Of a DNA stretch of 64,000 bases, positions 7,795-16,345 are shown in pieces; positions within the stretch are counted from its first letter, which is position 1, and every line of letters starts with the position of its first letter. The DNA is from Microbacteriaceae bacterium (GTDB taxonomy: Bacteria; Actinomycetota; Actinomycetes; Actinomycetales; Microbacteriaceae), in the NCBI GenBank assembly GCA_025464975.1, contig JAODMT010000006.1, positions 62,001-126,000 of the forward strand, in the 5' to 3' direction. Below the pieces are notes generated by a model. It saw only the letters and a list, made by a program, of their open reading frames with translations. It was not told the DNA's origin and did not search any database. The translations under genes and the position numbers were made by a program.

Positions 7795-9291
7795 TCAGGG
7801 GGCGACCAGCTCCGCGACAGTCGCGCGGGCGCCCTTCTGCCAGAGCGACTCGAGGGCCGCAAGGTACGCGTCCGCAAATCGGGGATTCTCGGCGAGGTCG
7901 CCGAACAGCTTGCGATTGGTGATGAACGCGAGGGGGTTTTCTCGGTGAGTCTTCGCGATTGCCACGAGCTCGTCCGCAAGTTGGTCGACGATCGCTATCG
8001 GTTCTCCCTGTTCGTCTATCGCTTCGTCGTAGCGTGCCCAACTCGCGACTATGGCGGCCGAGAGTGTGACCGGTCCTCCGCTCGCGAGGTTCTCGCGCAC
8101 GACCGGCAGCAGCCACTTGGGAATTCGGTCGGATGATTCGGCGCACAGCCGCGCGAGGGTGTCACGTATTTCGGGATTGGCGAATCGCTCGATCAGGGTC
8201 GACTTGTACTCGTCGAGGTCCACACCGGGCACCGGCTTGAGGGTGGGTGTTCCCTCGGTGTCCATGTAGTCGCGCAGGAGCTTCGCGATCGCCGGGTCGG
8301 CCGTCGCCTCGTGTGCGTAGCGGTACCCGCTCAGGTAACCGAAGTAGGCCATCGCCTGGTGGCTGGCATTGAGCAAGCGCAGCTTCATCAGCTCGTACGG
8401 TTCAACGTCCTCGACGATCTGCACTTCGGCGTCTTCGTATGGCGGCCGACCTAGCGGGAAGTGCTCCTCGAGCACCCATTGAAAGAACGGCTCGCAGACG
8501 ACGGGCCACTGATCGGTGATTCCGAACCGCTCGGCCACCTCGGCCCGGTCGGCATCCGTTGTCACCGGAGTTATGCGGTCGACCATCGAATTGGGGAAGG
8601 CGACGGTGGTGCGCACCCACTCGCCAAGCTCGGGGTTCTTGAGCGATGCGAACGCCGAAAATGTGCGCTGCGCCATGTGCCCGTTGCCCTGGATGTTGTC
8701 GCACGACATGATCGTGAACGCAGGGATGCCGCGTTCGCGTCGCCGCTCGAGTGCCTCGGTTACGAGGCCGAACACCGTCGCCGGTGCAGTGCCCGGGGCA
8801 AGGTCGGCCCGAATCGCGGCGTTGGACGCGTCGAATTCCCCGCTGACGGGATCGAAGTTGTAACCACCCTCGGTGACGGTGAGCGAGACGATGCGTGTCG
8901 ACGGGGACGCCATCTTCTCGATCACGGCCTCGGGGTCGTCGGGCGCGAACAGGTACTCCACAATGCTTCCGATGATGCGAGCATCACGAGAGCCGTCGGC
9001 GTGCTTGTAGACGAGTGTGTAGAGGTTGTCTTGGGCGTTCATCGCGTCGCGCATCCTCGCATCGGCGGGGAGCACGCCCACACCGCAGATACCCCAGTCC
9101 AGTGCCTTGCCGTCGTTCATGAGGGTGTCGATGACCATGGCCTGGTGGGCGCGATGAAAGCCGCCGACACCAAAGTGCACGATGCCGGTCGTGACCGCCG
9201 AGCGATCATAGGTCGGCGTGGCGACGCTGGCTGCGCCACCTCGGGTTGGCGAGTCGTCGTTCAACAGCGATGCGCTCAGTGGTTGGCTCAT
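7795..9291 (-). CDS. mannitol dehydrogenase-family oxidoreductase
   Basis: A 498-residue polyol/hexuronate dehydrogenase (mannitol 2-dehydrogenase, fructuronate or tagaturonate reductase family). The N-terminal Rossmann region holds GIVHFGVGGFHRAHQA. The family catalytic pattern Lys-x4-Asn-x2-His is seen in KLRLLNASH. It interconverts a sugar alcohol or hexonate and a ketose with NAD(H). Met at 9291 is used because an in-frame upstream extension of 63 residues has no domain character and GGAG precedes this ATG. The gene faces away from the sugar ABC importer and shares its control region with it, so its substrate is probably the imported sugar or a product of it. Confidence 0.9.
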   Translation of the reverse strand: MSQPLSASLLNDDSPTRGGAASVATPTYDRSAVTTGIVHFGVGGFHRAHQAMVIDTLMNDGKALDWGICGVGVLPADARMRDAMNAQDNLYTLVYKHADGSRDARIIGSIVEYLFAPDDPEAVIEKMASPSTRIVSLTVTEGGYNFDPVSGEFDASNAAIRADLAPGTAPATVFGLVTEALERRRERGIPAFTIMSCDNIQGNGHMAQRTFSAFASLKNPELGEWVRTTVAFPNSMVDRITPVTTDADRAEVAERFGITDQWPVVCEPFFQWVLEEHFPLGRPPYEDAEVQIVEDVEPYELMKLRLLNASHQAMAYFGYLSGYRYAHEATADPAIAKLLRDYMDTEGTPTLKPVPGVDLDEYKSTLIERFANPEIRDTLARLCAESSDRIPKWLLPVVRENLASGGPVTLSAAIVASWARYDEAIDEQGEPIAIVDQLADELVAIAKTHRENPLAFITNRKLFGDLAENPRFADAYLAALESLWQKGARATVAELVAP

Positions 9292-9420
9292 TCCGTGGCT
9301 CCAATCGCCCGTCTGCCCTGCACGCCCGAGGTGTCCCGGCGTTGGGCAGTTCGATTCGGCGGTGGTTGCGGCCTGTGGCCGCGCCGTGTCGCCCCTCGTC
9401 TGAGTGTACGCATTCTCGAC

Positions 9421-9434
9421 GAACATCAGTTGTT
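9421..9434 (-). promoter_or_regulatory. operator-like site A, upstream of the mannitol dehydrogenase-family gene
   Basis: On the minus strand it reads AAACAACTGATGTT, matching 12 of 14 positions of AAACAGCGGATGTT found upstream of the GH95-like gene. Part of a four-site set (9421, 9484, 16247, 16308). Confidence 0.5.
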
Positions 9435-9473
9435 TGCCGCAAAGTTGGGGAGAAATCGTCACTTTACTCGTCA

Positions 9474-9503
9474 TTGACACCTGAAAGATCGGATGTTTAC
9501 AAT
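9474..9503 (+). promoter_or_regulatory. promoter of the sugar ABC importer operon with overlapping operator-like site B
   Basis: TTGACA (9474-9479), an 18-base spacer and TACAAT (9498-9503). The spacer contains AAAGATCGGATGTT (9484-9497), so a bound protein would block RNA polymerase. The 12-mer ATCGGATGTTTA (9488-9499) recurs at exactly the same position relative to the -35 and -10 boxes in the GH29 promoter at 16298-16327. Confidence 0.7.
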
Positions 9504-9537
9504 TGGCATTCCGAGCACCACTCCTGAAAGACAGGCA

Positions 9538-10893
9538 ATGATGACTGTTTTCTCACCAAGGTCCCGCTCATTCCGAGCCTCAGTAGCCGGCGCAATTCTC
9601 TGTGTGTCGATTGCCGCGCTGACCGGATGTACCTCCGGATCCGGAACCACCAGCGGGCCTGTGACTCTCCGCGTGCAGGTCGAACAGGGCGAACCAATGG
9701 GTTCGATCCATCAGGCCTTCGCGCGGGGCTTCGAGGCCACCCACAAGAATGTCAAAGTGAAGTTGGAGACCGTGACAACGGCGGCCAAAGTCGGCACCAA
9801 CCTCACCGTAGTCTCCTCCGCCAACGCGCCGGACGTCGGGTTGATCCCGACCAACACCCCGGCATACCAGTCGCTCGTGACCAAGGGCGGCATCGCCGAC
9901 CTCGCTCCGGTGTGGAAGGCGGCGAATCTCGACAAGCGGTACCCGGCGAGCGTCAACGCGCTGACCTCGTTCCGCGGCAAGCACTACGTGCTCGCGCTCA
10001 GCACCTCGTTCTACGGCCTCATTTTCTACAACGCTGACCTGTTCGCGAAGAACCACATCACCGTGCCGTCGGACCATCGGATCGCCACGGCGTCCGACCT
10101 GTACGCCATGGCGAGCGCGCTCAAGAAGGGCGGCGTGCAGCCGCTCGAGATGGGCGGCAAGTCCGGGTACCAGGCGAGTTGGATGGTGGACGTTCTGCTG
10201 CCCACCTCCGCCAGCGCGAGCCAGACCACGAACTACCTGAGCTCGTGGCACAGCACGGTGCCGGTCACGGCCAAGTACACCGACCCGGCGTTCGTCAACG
10301 TGCTGAAACAGCTTCAGGAGTACGGGAAGAACGGTGTTTACCAGAACGGCTATCTCGGCGCCGACCAGGGTTCGACCGAGTCCGCATTCATGTCCGGCAC
10401 CTCGGGCATGCTGCTCGACGGCTCCTGGCAGGCGGGCGTGATGGCCAAGGCGAAGCTGCCGTTTAAGGTCGGATGGATGCTGGTGCCGCCCGTCAAGGCG
10501 TCGAGCCAGACCCAGCTGACCGGCTTCTACGGTGCTGACGTGATCGTGCCGGCCAAGGCCAAGCACAAGGACCTCGCGATGCAGTTCCTCGAGTACATGG
10601 TGAGCGACGAGGGTCAACAGAAGGCGGTCATCGATGTCGGTAGCCAGATCCCCTCGGTGAACACCGTGCCGAAGTCCGCGTTTACGAAGCTCGATCCGCT
10701 GGTGCAGCAGATGCTGCAGGACGCCAACACGAACGGCGCGCAGTCCGGGTGGACCTCGACCGTGCCAGCCGGCATCGGCCAGACAACGATCGATCCGCTT
10801 ATCCAATCGATGTACGCGGGCTCTGCCACACCCGATTCGATTGGCCAAACAATTCAGGTCGCGCTTCCCGGCGTACGCGCTCAAAACAAGTAG
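9538..10893 (+). CDS. carbohydrate ABC transporter substrate-binding lipoprotein
   Basis: A 451-residue extracellular solute-binding protein, family 1. The signal peptide ends in the lipobox ALTGC, giving a lipid-anchored Cys31 followed by a Ser/Gly/Thr linker. The mature part has the two-lobed sugar-binding features (LRVQVEQGEPMGSIHQAF near the start; TGFYGADVIVPAKAKHKD, then EYMVSDEGQQ, near the end). Either of two adjacent ATGs (9538, 9541) may start it. It binds the imported sugar outside the membrane and delivers it to the two permeases downstream. No ATPase gene follows, so a shared MsiK-type ATPase is expected (inference). Confidence 0.92.
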   Translation: MMTVFSPRSRSFRASVAGAILCVSIAALTGCTSGSGTTSGPVTLRVQVEQGEPMGSIHQAFARGFEATHKNVKVKLETVTTAAKVGTNLTVVSSANAPDVGLIPTNTPAYQSLVTKGGIADLAPVWKAANLDKRYPASVNALTSFRGKHYVLALSTSFYGLIFYNADLFAKNHITVPSDHRIATASDLYAMASALKKGGVQPLEMGGKSGYQASWMVDVLLPTSASASQTTNYLSSWHSTVPVTAKYTDPAFVNVLKQLQEYGKNGVYQNGYLGADQGSTESAFMSGTSGMLLDGSWQAGVMAKAKLPFKVGWMLVPPVKASSQTQLTGFYGADVIVPAKAKHKDLAMQFLEYMVSDEGQQKAVIDVGSQIPSVNTVPKSAFTKLDPLVQQMLQDANTNGAQSGWTSTVPAGIGQTTIDPLIQSMYAGSATPDSIGQTIQVALPGVRAQNK

Positions 10894-10894
10894 C

Positions 10895-10927
10895 GGGAGG
10901 GAAGGCGCGGCCCGCGCCTTCCCTCCC
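10895..10927 (+). terminator. strong stem-loop between binding protein and permease genes
   Basis: A perfect inverted repeat with 16-base arms (GGGAGGGAAGGCGCGG and its complement) separated by one base, starting just after the stop of the binding-protein gene. Such loops in importer operons usually stabilise the upstream mRNA or end part of transcription, giving more binding protein than permease. It is 27 bases before the permease start and could also limit its translation. Confidence 0.7.
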
Positions 10928-10953
10928 CTCGTGCGTCGAAGAAGAGAGCGAGA

Positions 10954-11898
10954 ATGGCGACCATTCATACAACAGTGAAGGCGACGACGACGACGCGTAG
11001 CGGCGCATTCCAACGGCGACGATCGATGACCTCATCGAGGATCGTCGCGTGGTGCGCGATAGCGCCCGCGGCCATCGCGCTGATCCTTGTGGTCGGATAT
11101 CCGGCGCTCGACGGGCTGAGACTCAGCTTCTCGAGCTGGGTCGGTCTCGGCGAACCCGAGTGGATCGGGTTCGACAACTATGTGCAGGCGATCGGCAGTT
11201 CGGAAATGCGAACCAGCCTGCTGCTCACGATGGCCTACGCCGTCGGCTCCGCCGTAATCATGGTGGCGCTGGCCACCCTGCTGGCGGCGGCGATCAGCGG
11301 AGGAGCGCGCGGCTCGGCCTTTTACCGGGTCGTCTGGTTCCTGCCCGGCGTCGCGCCGGCGACGGCGGTAGCCGTGTTCTGGTCCGCGTCATTCCAGCCC
11401 GGAACCGGATCGGTCAACGCGGTGCTTGGCGCTCTGGGGCTCGGGAACGACCATGCGTGGCTGGCCAGCCAGCAGACCGCCATCTACCCGGTGATCGGTG
11501 TCACAGTCTGGAGCGGCGCGGGATTTGCCTTCCTGTTGCTGCTCGGCGCGATGGAGCAGATACCGGTGTCCGTCTTCGAGGCCGCGAGCATCGACGGTGC
11601 GTCGAGCGCCCGGAAGTTCTTCAGCATCACGCTTCCGCTCGTGCGGCCCGTACTCGTCATCTGCCTGATGCTCGAGATCATCTGGGCCGCCAACGGCTTC
11701 AGCGTCGTGTATGCCATGACCCAGGGTGGTCCCGGCACTGCCACGGAGACCCTGCCCCTCCTCATTTACAAGCAGGCGTTTTCGCTGTCCAACTACGGTC
11801 TGGCGAGTGCCATGGCGGTGATCTCCGGCGTAATCCTGATCGTGATCGGCCTGGTCAGCCTGAGATTCAGTCGTTCGAGACAGGGGGCGAGCTGGTGA
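10954..11898 (+). CDS. carbohydrate ABC transporter permease (first)
   Basis: A 314-residue membrane permease of the MalF/UgpA type with about six transmembrane segments, starting after a Thr/Arg-rich cytoplasmic tail. The EAA loop that contacts the ATPase is EAASIDGASSARKFFSITLPL. GAAGAGAG precedes the ATG. The end overlaps the second permease (GTGA), so the two are translated together. Confidence 0.92.
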   Translation: MATIHTTVKATTTTRSGAFQRRRSMTSSRIVAWCAIAPAAIALILVVGYPALDGLRLSFSSWVGLGEPEWIGFDNYVQAIGSSEMRTSLLLTMAYAVGSAVIMVALATLLAAAISGGARGSAFYRVVWFLPGVAPATAVAVFWSASFQPGTGSVNAVLGALGLGNDHAWLASQQTAIYPVIGVTVWSGAGFAFLLLLGAMEQIPVSVFEAASIDGASSARKFFSITLPLVRPVLVICLMLEIIWAANGFSVVYAMTQGGPGTATETLPLLIYKQAFSLSNYGLASAMAVISGVILIVIGLVSLRFSRSRQGASW

Positions 11899-12734
11899 TC
11901 ACCTCGACGCTCGCCCGCGGTGCGCGGCAAATCCTGATGCTGGGTTGGACGTTGCTTGCCCTAGTCCCGTTCGCCCTCATCATCCTGCTGGCGTTTCGCA
12001 ACAACACCGACATCTACCGATACCCGCTCGGTGTGGGCGGCACGTATCATCCCGAGAACTTCGTGACGGCGTGGTCCGGTCCTGTGGGGTCCGCCGGAAT
12101 GGGCACTTTCCTCGCGAACTCGATCTTCGCTTTTATCGCCGCGCTGATCGTCAACGTGGTGCTCGGGTCCGTGGCCGCGTATTTTGTGACGCGGCTTCCC
12201 CAGCGGGTCACGACGATCTACCTCGGCATCTTCGTCGCCGGCACCGTGGTGCCGTTTGTGCTTCTGCTTGTTCCCTACTACCGGTTGCTGAACTCGCTGC
12301 AAATGCTGAGCAACCCGTGGGCGCTTGGAGTGCTCTACGGGGTGCTCGCGTTGCCGACCACCGTGCTCGTGTTGAACGCGTACTTCGTCGACTTTCCCCG
12401 TGAGCTGGTCGAAGCCGCCTACATCGACGGGCTCGGCGATCTCGCGGTCTTTATGCGTGTGGTGATCCCGCTGTCGAAGGGCGCCATCACCGCGGTCTCG
12501 CTGCTGCTTGCGATCTGGGTCTGGAGCGAGACGCAGCTTGCCATCGTGCTCCTGCAGGATTCCGGGAGTCAGACGGCCGCCGTCGGCATCCTCGGCTTCC
12601 AAGGTCAGTTCACGACGAATCTCGGGGCGTTGTTCGCGGGATTGACGATCATCGCCATACCGGTGGTCGCGCTCTACCTCGTCTTTCACCGATACATCAC
12701 TAAGGGCATCGCCCTCGGCGGTGTCTTCCGATGA
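11895..12734 (+). CDS. carbohydrate ABC transporter permease (second)
   Basis: A 279-residue MalG/UgpE-type permease. The EAA loop is EAAYIDGLGDLAVFMRVVIP. The GTG start at 11895 overlaps the previous stop and is preceded by GGGGGCGAG; the longer open frame upstream is a shadow of the first permease. It forms the heterodimeric channel with the preceding protein. Its stop overlaps the start of the beta-lactamase-fold gene, which ties that hydrolase to the uptake system. Confidence 0.92.
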   Translation: MITSTLARGARQILMLGWTLLALVPFALIILLAFRNNTDIYRYPLGVGGTYHPENFVTAWSGPVGSAGMGTFLANSIFAFIAALIVNVVLGSVAAYFVTRLPQRVTTIYLGIFVAGTVVPFVLLLVPYYRLLNSLQMLSNPWALGVLYGVLALPTTVLVLNAYFVDFPRELVEAAYIDGLGDLAVFMRVVIPLSKGAITAVSLLLAIWVWSETQLAIVLLQDSGSQTAAVGILGFQGQFTTNLGALFAGLTIIAIPVVALYLVFHRYITKGIALGGVFR

Positions 12735-13924
12735 CGGCGGTTGTGCACGGCCGGGCCGATGAGGGTTTCGGAGGCGTTGTCGATCTGCTGCGCGACACGT
12801 GGGAGCGGAACCATGAACTCGGAGCCGCCGTTTGTGTCTATCACCGCGGCCGCCCGGTCGTCGACGTGTGGGCGGGCATCGCGGATGCGTGCACCGGTAG
12901 GCCGTGGCAGGCGGACACGCCGGTGGTCGGCTTCTCGATCTCCAAGGGCGTGCTCGCAATCTGTGCGCATGCGCTGGCGCAGACCGGCGCGCTCGACCTG
13001 GACGCCCCGATAAGTCGCTACTGGCCCGAGTTCGCGGAAAACGGCAAGGCGCAGGTCACGGTCAGCTGGGCGCTCAGCCACCGGGCTGGGCTCGCCTACC
13101 TGGATGGCCACCTGGCAGCCCGGGACGCCCTCGACTGGGCGGTGATGATCGACCGGATCGAGCGGCAGACCCCGAACTGGGTGCCGGGATCCGCATACGC
13201 ATACCACGCGGTGACCTACGGACTCATCGTCGGAGAGGTGATCCGGCGAGTGAGCGGACGCACGCCGGGAGAGTTCCTGCGCGAACACGTCGCCGATCCG
13301 CTCGGGGTCGACGCCTGGTACGGGGTGCCGGAAGCCGAACTCCCGCGCGTCGCACGGATGGACGTGGCGTCGCCGGCGCTCGGCGACCTCGAGGTCGGTC
13401 GCATCATCGACGAGGCGATCGAACGCGACGATCGCGCCTGGCGCGCGCTCAGCCTGAACGGCGCGTTGCGCCTGCCGATCGGCACGCGACATCGAGAACT
13501 CGACTACAACCGTCCACACGTGTTGCTAGCGCAGCTTCCCGCGGCGGGTCTGGTCACGACCGGTCATGCCCTCGCCCGCATCTACGCGAGCACGATCGGC
13601 CCGGTCGACGGCGTGCGCACCCTCTCGGCCGCGACGGTAGCGCGGGCCACGATGCCACGCTCCGAGGGGGCACAGGTCTTCGACTTCGGCATCCCGACGG
13701 CGGACGCGCGCTGGGGTGAGGGGTTTCAGCTGCCGTCGGCGCTGGCCCGGCCGATGTTGGGCCCGGCGAGCTTTGGGCACGACGGGGCATCCGGATCCCT
13801 TGGGTTCGCCGACCCCGACTACGAGGTGGGCTTCGGCTACGTGAACAATCGGATGGGCGTCGGCGGCGTCGATCGCGCGAATGCGCTGGCCGCTTCCCTG
13901 CTCGACTGCCTGCGGTCTCGCTAG
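12731..13924 (+). CDS. serine hydrolase, beta-lactamase (class C)/EstB family
   Basis: A 397-residue serine hydrolase of the beta-lactamase-related fold. The SxxK motif is SISK (Ser69, Lys72 in VGFSISKGV) and the second motif is YAYHAV, the YxH form seen in EstB-like esterases. No signal peptide is visible, so it acts in the cytoplasm. It is coupled to the permease by an ATGA overlap. In this operon a deacetylase or esterase acting on imported, acylated sugars is more plausible than beta-lactam hydrolysis (inference). Its 3' end overlaps the convergent GH95-like gene by 4 bp. Confidence 0.88.
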   Translation: MTAVVHGRADEGFGGVVDLLRDTWERNHELGAAVCVYHRGRPVVDVWAGIADACTGRPWQADTPVVGFSISKGVLAICAHALAQTGALDLDAPISRYWPEFAENGKAQVTVSWALSHRAGLAYLDGHLAARDALDWAVMIDRIERQTPNWVPGSAYAYHAVTYGLIVGEVIRRVSGRTPGEFLREHVADPLGVDAWYGVPEAELPRVARMDVASPALGDLEVGRIIDEAIERDDRAWRALSLNGALRLPIGTRHRELDYNRPHVLLAQLPAAGLVTTGHALARIYASTIGPVDGVRTLSAATVARATMPRSEGAQVFDFGIPTADARWGEGFQLPSALARPMLGPASFGHDGASGSLGFADPDYEVGFGYVNNRMGVGGVDRANALAASLLDCLRSR

Positions 13925-16218
13925 GCGCTGAGGTCCTTCGTCAATTTCCAGCGCAGCACCTGCACTTCGCCGGTCAGGCGCACGGTGAGGCTCCGCTGAT
14001 CCGCCGCACGGGCCGGTGGGCGCACGACGACGTCGTCGCCGGGCCGGGTGATCGCGGTGCCCGGACGAAAGCGGATCGCGGCTTCCGCGGTCCCGCGTGC
14101 CCAGGTCAGCCGGTCGATGATCACTCCGCCGCGGCCGGCGAGGCCGGTCACCTCGCCCTCCGGCCATGCCGCGGGAAGCGCCGGGAGCACGCGGATCTCG
14201 CCCGGATCGATCTGCACGAGCATCTCCGCGATCACCGATGGCAGGCCGCCGCTCGCATCGAGGTTGAAGATGCTGCCGGCATCGTGGGTCGAGACTCCGG
14301 CGGCGCTGAAATGCTCGGTGGCCAGCACTTGCGCGGCGAGGAGGGCAGCCTCGGCATCGCCGAGCCGCGCGGCGACCACGCCGAGCTGCGCCGTCCCGAA
14401 TGCCATCTCAAGGTTCTCGCGACGCTCGCGACGCCAGGCAAGCCGGGCGCGCACGGTCGCGAGCGCGGCGGCTCGCATCGGCGTGGTCGTCAGGCTCTCG
14501 TCTCCCTCGTAGTACAGGCCGTAGAGATGACTCTGGTGCCGGTGGGCATTCTCGTTCGGCGTGCGCGAGTCGATCCATTCGGCGAGCATGCCGTCGGATG
14601 CGACGCGGTAGGGGCTGAGCAGATCCCGAGCCGCACTCCAGGACTCCGGCGCGCTCTGCCCGGCCATGCTCGCGAGGCGCCCGCCGAGCAGCAGGGCGTC
14701 GCGGATCATCGCCACCTCCGAGGTCGCGTTCACGGTGAGCGGGTTCGCCCACCCGGGTGGTGTGTTCTCCGGGGAGTAGCTCGGCGCGAGGATCGGTGAG
14801 CGCTCGATGAGCGCGGTGTAGAACCGGTTGACGCCGACCGCGAACGGCCACACGCTCTGCCGCAACACCTCTTCATCTCCGGTGGCGCTCACGTACTCGT
14901 ACATCATCCGCAGCATCCAGGCGCCCCCACCCAGCCAGAATTCATGCGGATACTCGGCCATGAAATGGTTGGCTCTGCCGTGGGTGGTGACCCGGGCGGG
15001 CACGTACAGCCCGGGAAGCCCGCAGAGTCTCTGAGCGTTCTCCGCGAAGTCGGAGGAGAAGCGCTCGATGAGTCGGATCAACGGGAGCAGAAGCTCCGGC
15101 GTTCCGGTGGATACCGCCGCGGCGAGGGCACCCCACTGCACGTTGCCGTTGATGGTGTAGTCCGACGACCAGTGCGGGCTCCAGCCGCCCTGCCAGACGC
15201 CGGTGAGGTTGGGCGGGAGGAGCCCGGAGGAGGCGATGATTCCCGCGCGGCCCGCCGCGAACGCGACCTCCAGCGCTCCCCGCACCGCGTCGGGGTCACC
15301 GGCGCGCGCACGATCGAGAAGCGACTCCGTGTGTTCGCCGTCGGTGCCGCTGCGAAGGTCGAGGGTGCTGCGCTGAACGAGGTCGGCGTGATTGAGGCGG
15401 GGGATCGGCACGGCATCCGGGAATCGGCCGGCGGGCTCGTGAACCGCAACGGAGGCGCGGATCTCGATCACGGCGGCTCGGCCGGGCCCGCAGTGGACGA
15501 GCAGGTCGCCGAGCTCCGATGACGGAATGGGCGGCGCTCCGGTCAGCGCGACCGCGACCAAGCCGTCACGCACACGTTCGCCCTCTCGCACCCGAGTCGT
15601 GGCCGTCATTCGACCGGGGCTAGTCGTAAGCGCCCAGTCGATGCGCGCGCCGCTCTGAAGCACCGGGGTCTCGGCGGGATGCCACGACGGCTGCAACCGA
15701 AAACGGAATGCGCGGGGATTCTCCGACGCCACCGTGACGAGGATGCGCTCGCCGTCTCGGTCCGCGCTCATCGTCACGCTTGCGCCGTAGCCGGGTTCGC
15801 CCCAGCGCACCGCCGACTCGGCTCGCACGAAATGCGTCCACCGGCTGTACTCGGACCCGGATTCCGGCGCTCGCTGGTCTGCTGGCTCGATGACGAGCGC
15901 CGCGATGGGGACGAACGGGTCGGTCATCTCCGGTCGCTCGCCGTACCCCTCACCGGCGGCGACTCGTTCGACGATGTCGGCGGCATCCTCCTCGCGATGC
16001 TCGAGCACCGCCGATCGGATCGCGGGGAGATGCGCCGACAGGAGCGGCGCGGGGACATCGCGGTAGGCCGGCACCAGGAACTGCTCGTGGGTCAGCTGAA
16101 TTTCGTGGTGCTCGGGCGATCCGAAGAGCACCGCTCCGAGCGTGCCCGTGCCGACTACGACCCCGTCCTCCCAGGTCACCGCTCGCGCGCGGGAGTCGAT
16201 CCTCGTGCGATGCGCCAT
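13921..16218 (-). CDS. glycoside hydrolase family 95-like protein (alpha-L-fucosidase/galactosidase type)
   Basis: A 765-residue cytoplasmic glycosidase with the GH95 layout: an N-terminal beta-sandwich beginning AVTWEDGVVVGTGTLGAVLFG, then an (alpha/alpha)6 barrel. Barrel landmarks are LPPNLTGVWQGGW, YTINGNVQWGALA, SPENTPPGW, HRHQSHLYGLYYEGD and NLDASGGLPSVIAEML. In AfcA-type enzymes the second block reads like NINTEMNYW; here it is INGNVQWG, so catalytic-site spacing is kept but residues differ. The substrate may therefore not be the classical alpha-1,2-fucoside. It is divergent from the GH29 gene and shares the control region with it. Confidence 0.78.
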   Translation of the reverse strand: MAHRTRIDSRARAVTWEDGVVVGTGTLGAVLFGSPEHHEIQLTHEQFLVPAYRDVPAPLLSAHLPAIRSAVLEHREEDAADIVERVAAGEGYGERPEMTDPFVPIAALVIEPADQRAPESGSEYSRWTHFVRAESAVRWGEPGYGASVTMSADRDGERILVTVASENPRAFRFRLQPSWHPAETPVLQSGARIDWALTTSPGRMTATTRVREGERVRDGLVAVALTGAPPIPSSELGDLLVHCGPGRAAVIEIRASVAVHEPAGRFPDAVPIPRLNHADLVQRSTLDLRSGTDGEHTESLLDRARAGDPDAVRGALEVAFAAGRAGIIASSGLLPPNLTGVWQGGWSPHWSSDYTINGNVQWGALAAAVSTGTPELLLPLIRLIERFSSDFAENAQRLCGLPGLYVPARVTTHGRANHFMAEYPHEFWLGGGAWMLRMMYEYVSATGDEEVLRQSVWPFAVGVNRFYTALIERSPILAPSYSPENTPPGWANPLTVNATSEVAMIRDALLLGGRLASMAGQSAPESWSAARDLLSPYRVASDGMLAEWIDSRTPNENAHRHQSHLYGLYYEGDESLTTTPMRAAALATVRARLAWRRERRENLEMAFGTAQLGVVAARLGDAEAALLAAQVLATEHFSAAGVSTHDAGSIFNLDASGGLPSVIAEMLVQIDPGEIRVLPALPAAWPEGEVTGLAGRGGVIIDRLTWARGTAEAAIRFRPGTAITRPGDDVVVRPPARAADQRSLTVRLTGEVQVLRWKLTKDLSA

Positions 16219-16246
16219 TGCGTCTCCCCGCCCATCGGACGCTCGA

Positions 16247-16260
16247 ACATCCGCTGTTTA
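16247..16260 (-). promoter_or_regulatory. operator-like site C, upstream of the GH95-like gene
   Basis: On the minus strand AAACAGCGGATGTT, best member of the four-site set. It lies 29 bases before the GH95-like start codon. The plus-strand form AACATCCGCTGTT is partly palindromic (AACA-N5-TGTT). Confidence 0.55.
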
Positions 16261-16297
16261 GCCCAAGAATATCGGCAACGGCCGGTTTTGCAGCTCC

Positions 16298-16327
16298 TTG
16301 ACAGCAAAATCATCGGATGTTTAAGAT
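16298..16327 (+). promoter_or_regulatory. promoter of the GH29 gene with overlapping operator-like site D
   Basis: TTGACA (16298-16303), an 18-base spacer and TAAGAT (16322-16327). The spacer holds AATCATCGGATGTT (16308-16321), with the same geometry as the ABC importer promoter at 9474. Confidence 0.7.
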
Positions 16328-16345
16328 GGTGCAGAGAGGATGACC

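Noticed and set aside
9292-9420. Riboswitch or attenuator upstream of the mannitol dehydrogenase-family gene
   Set aside because: No conserved riboswitch core or terminator/antiterminator pair could be seen in the leader.
12731-13924. Antibiotic-resistance beta-lactamase
   Set aside because: No signal peptide, YxH instead of YxN motif and tight coupling to a sugar permease gene; an esterase-like role is more likely.
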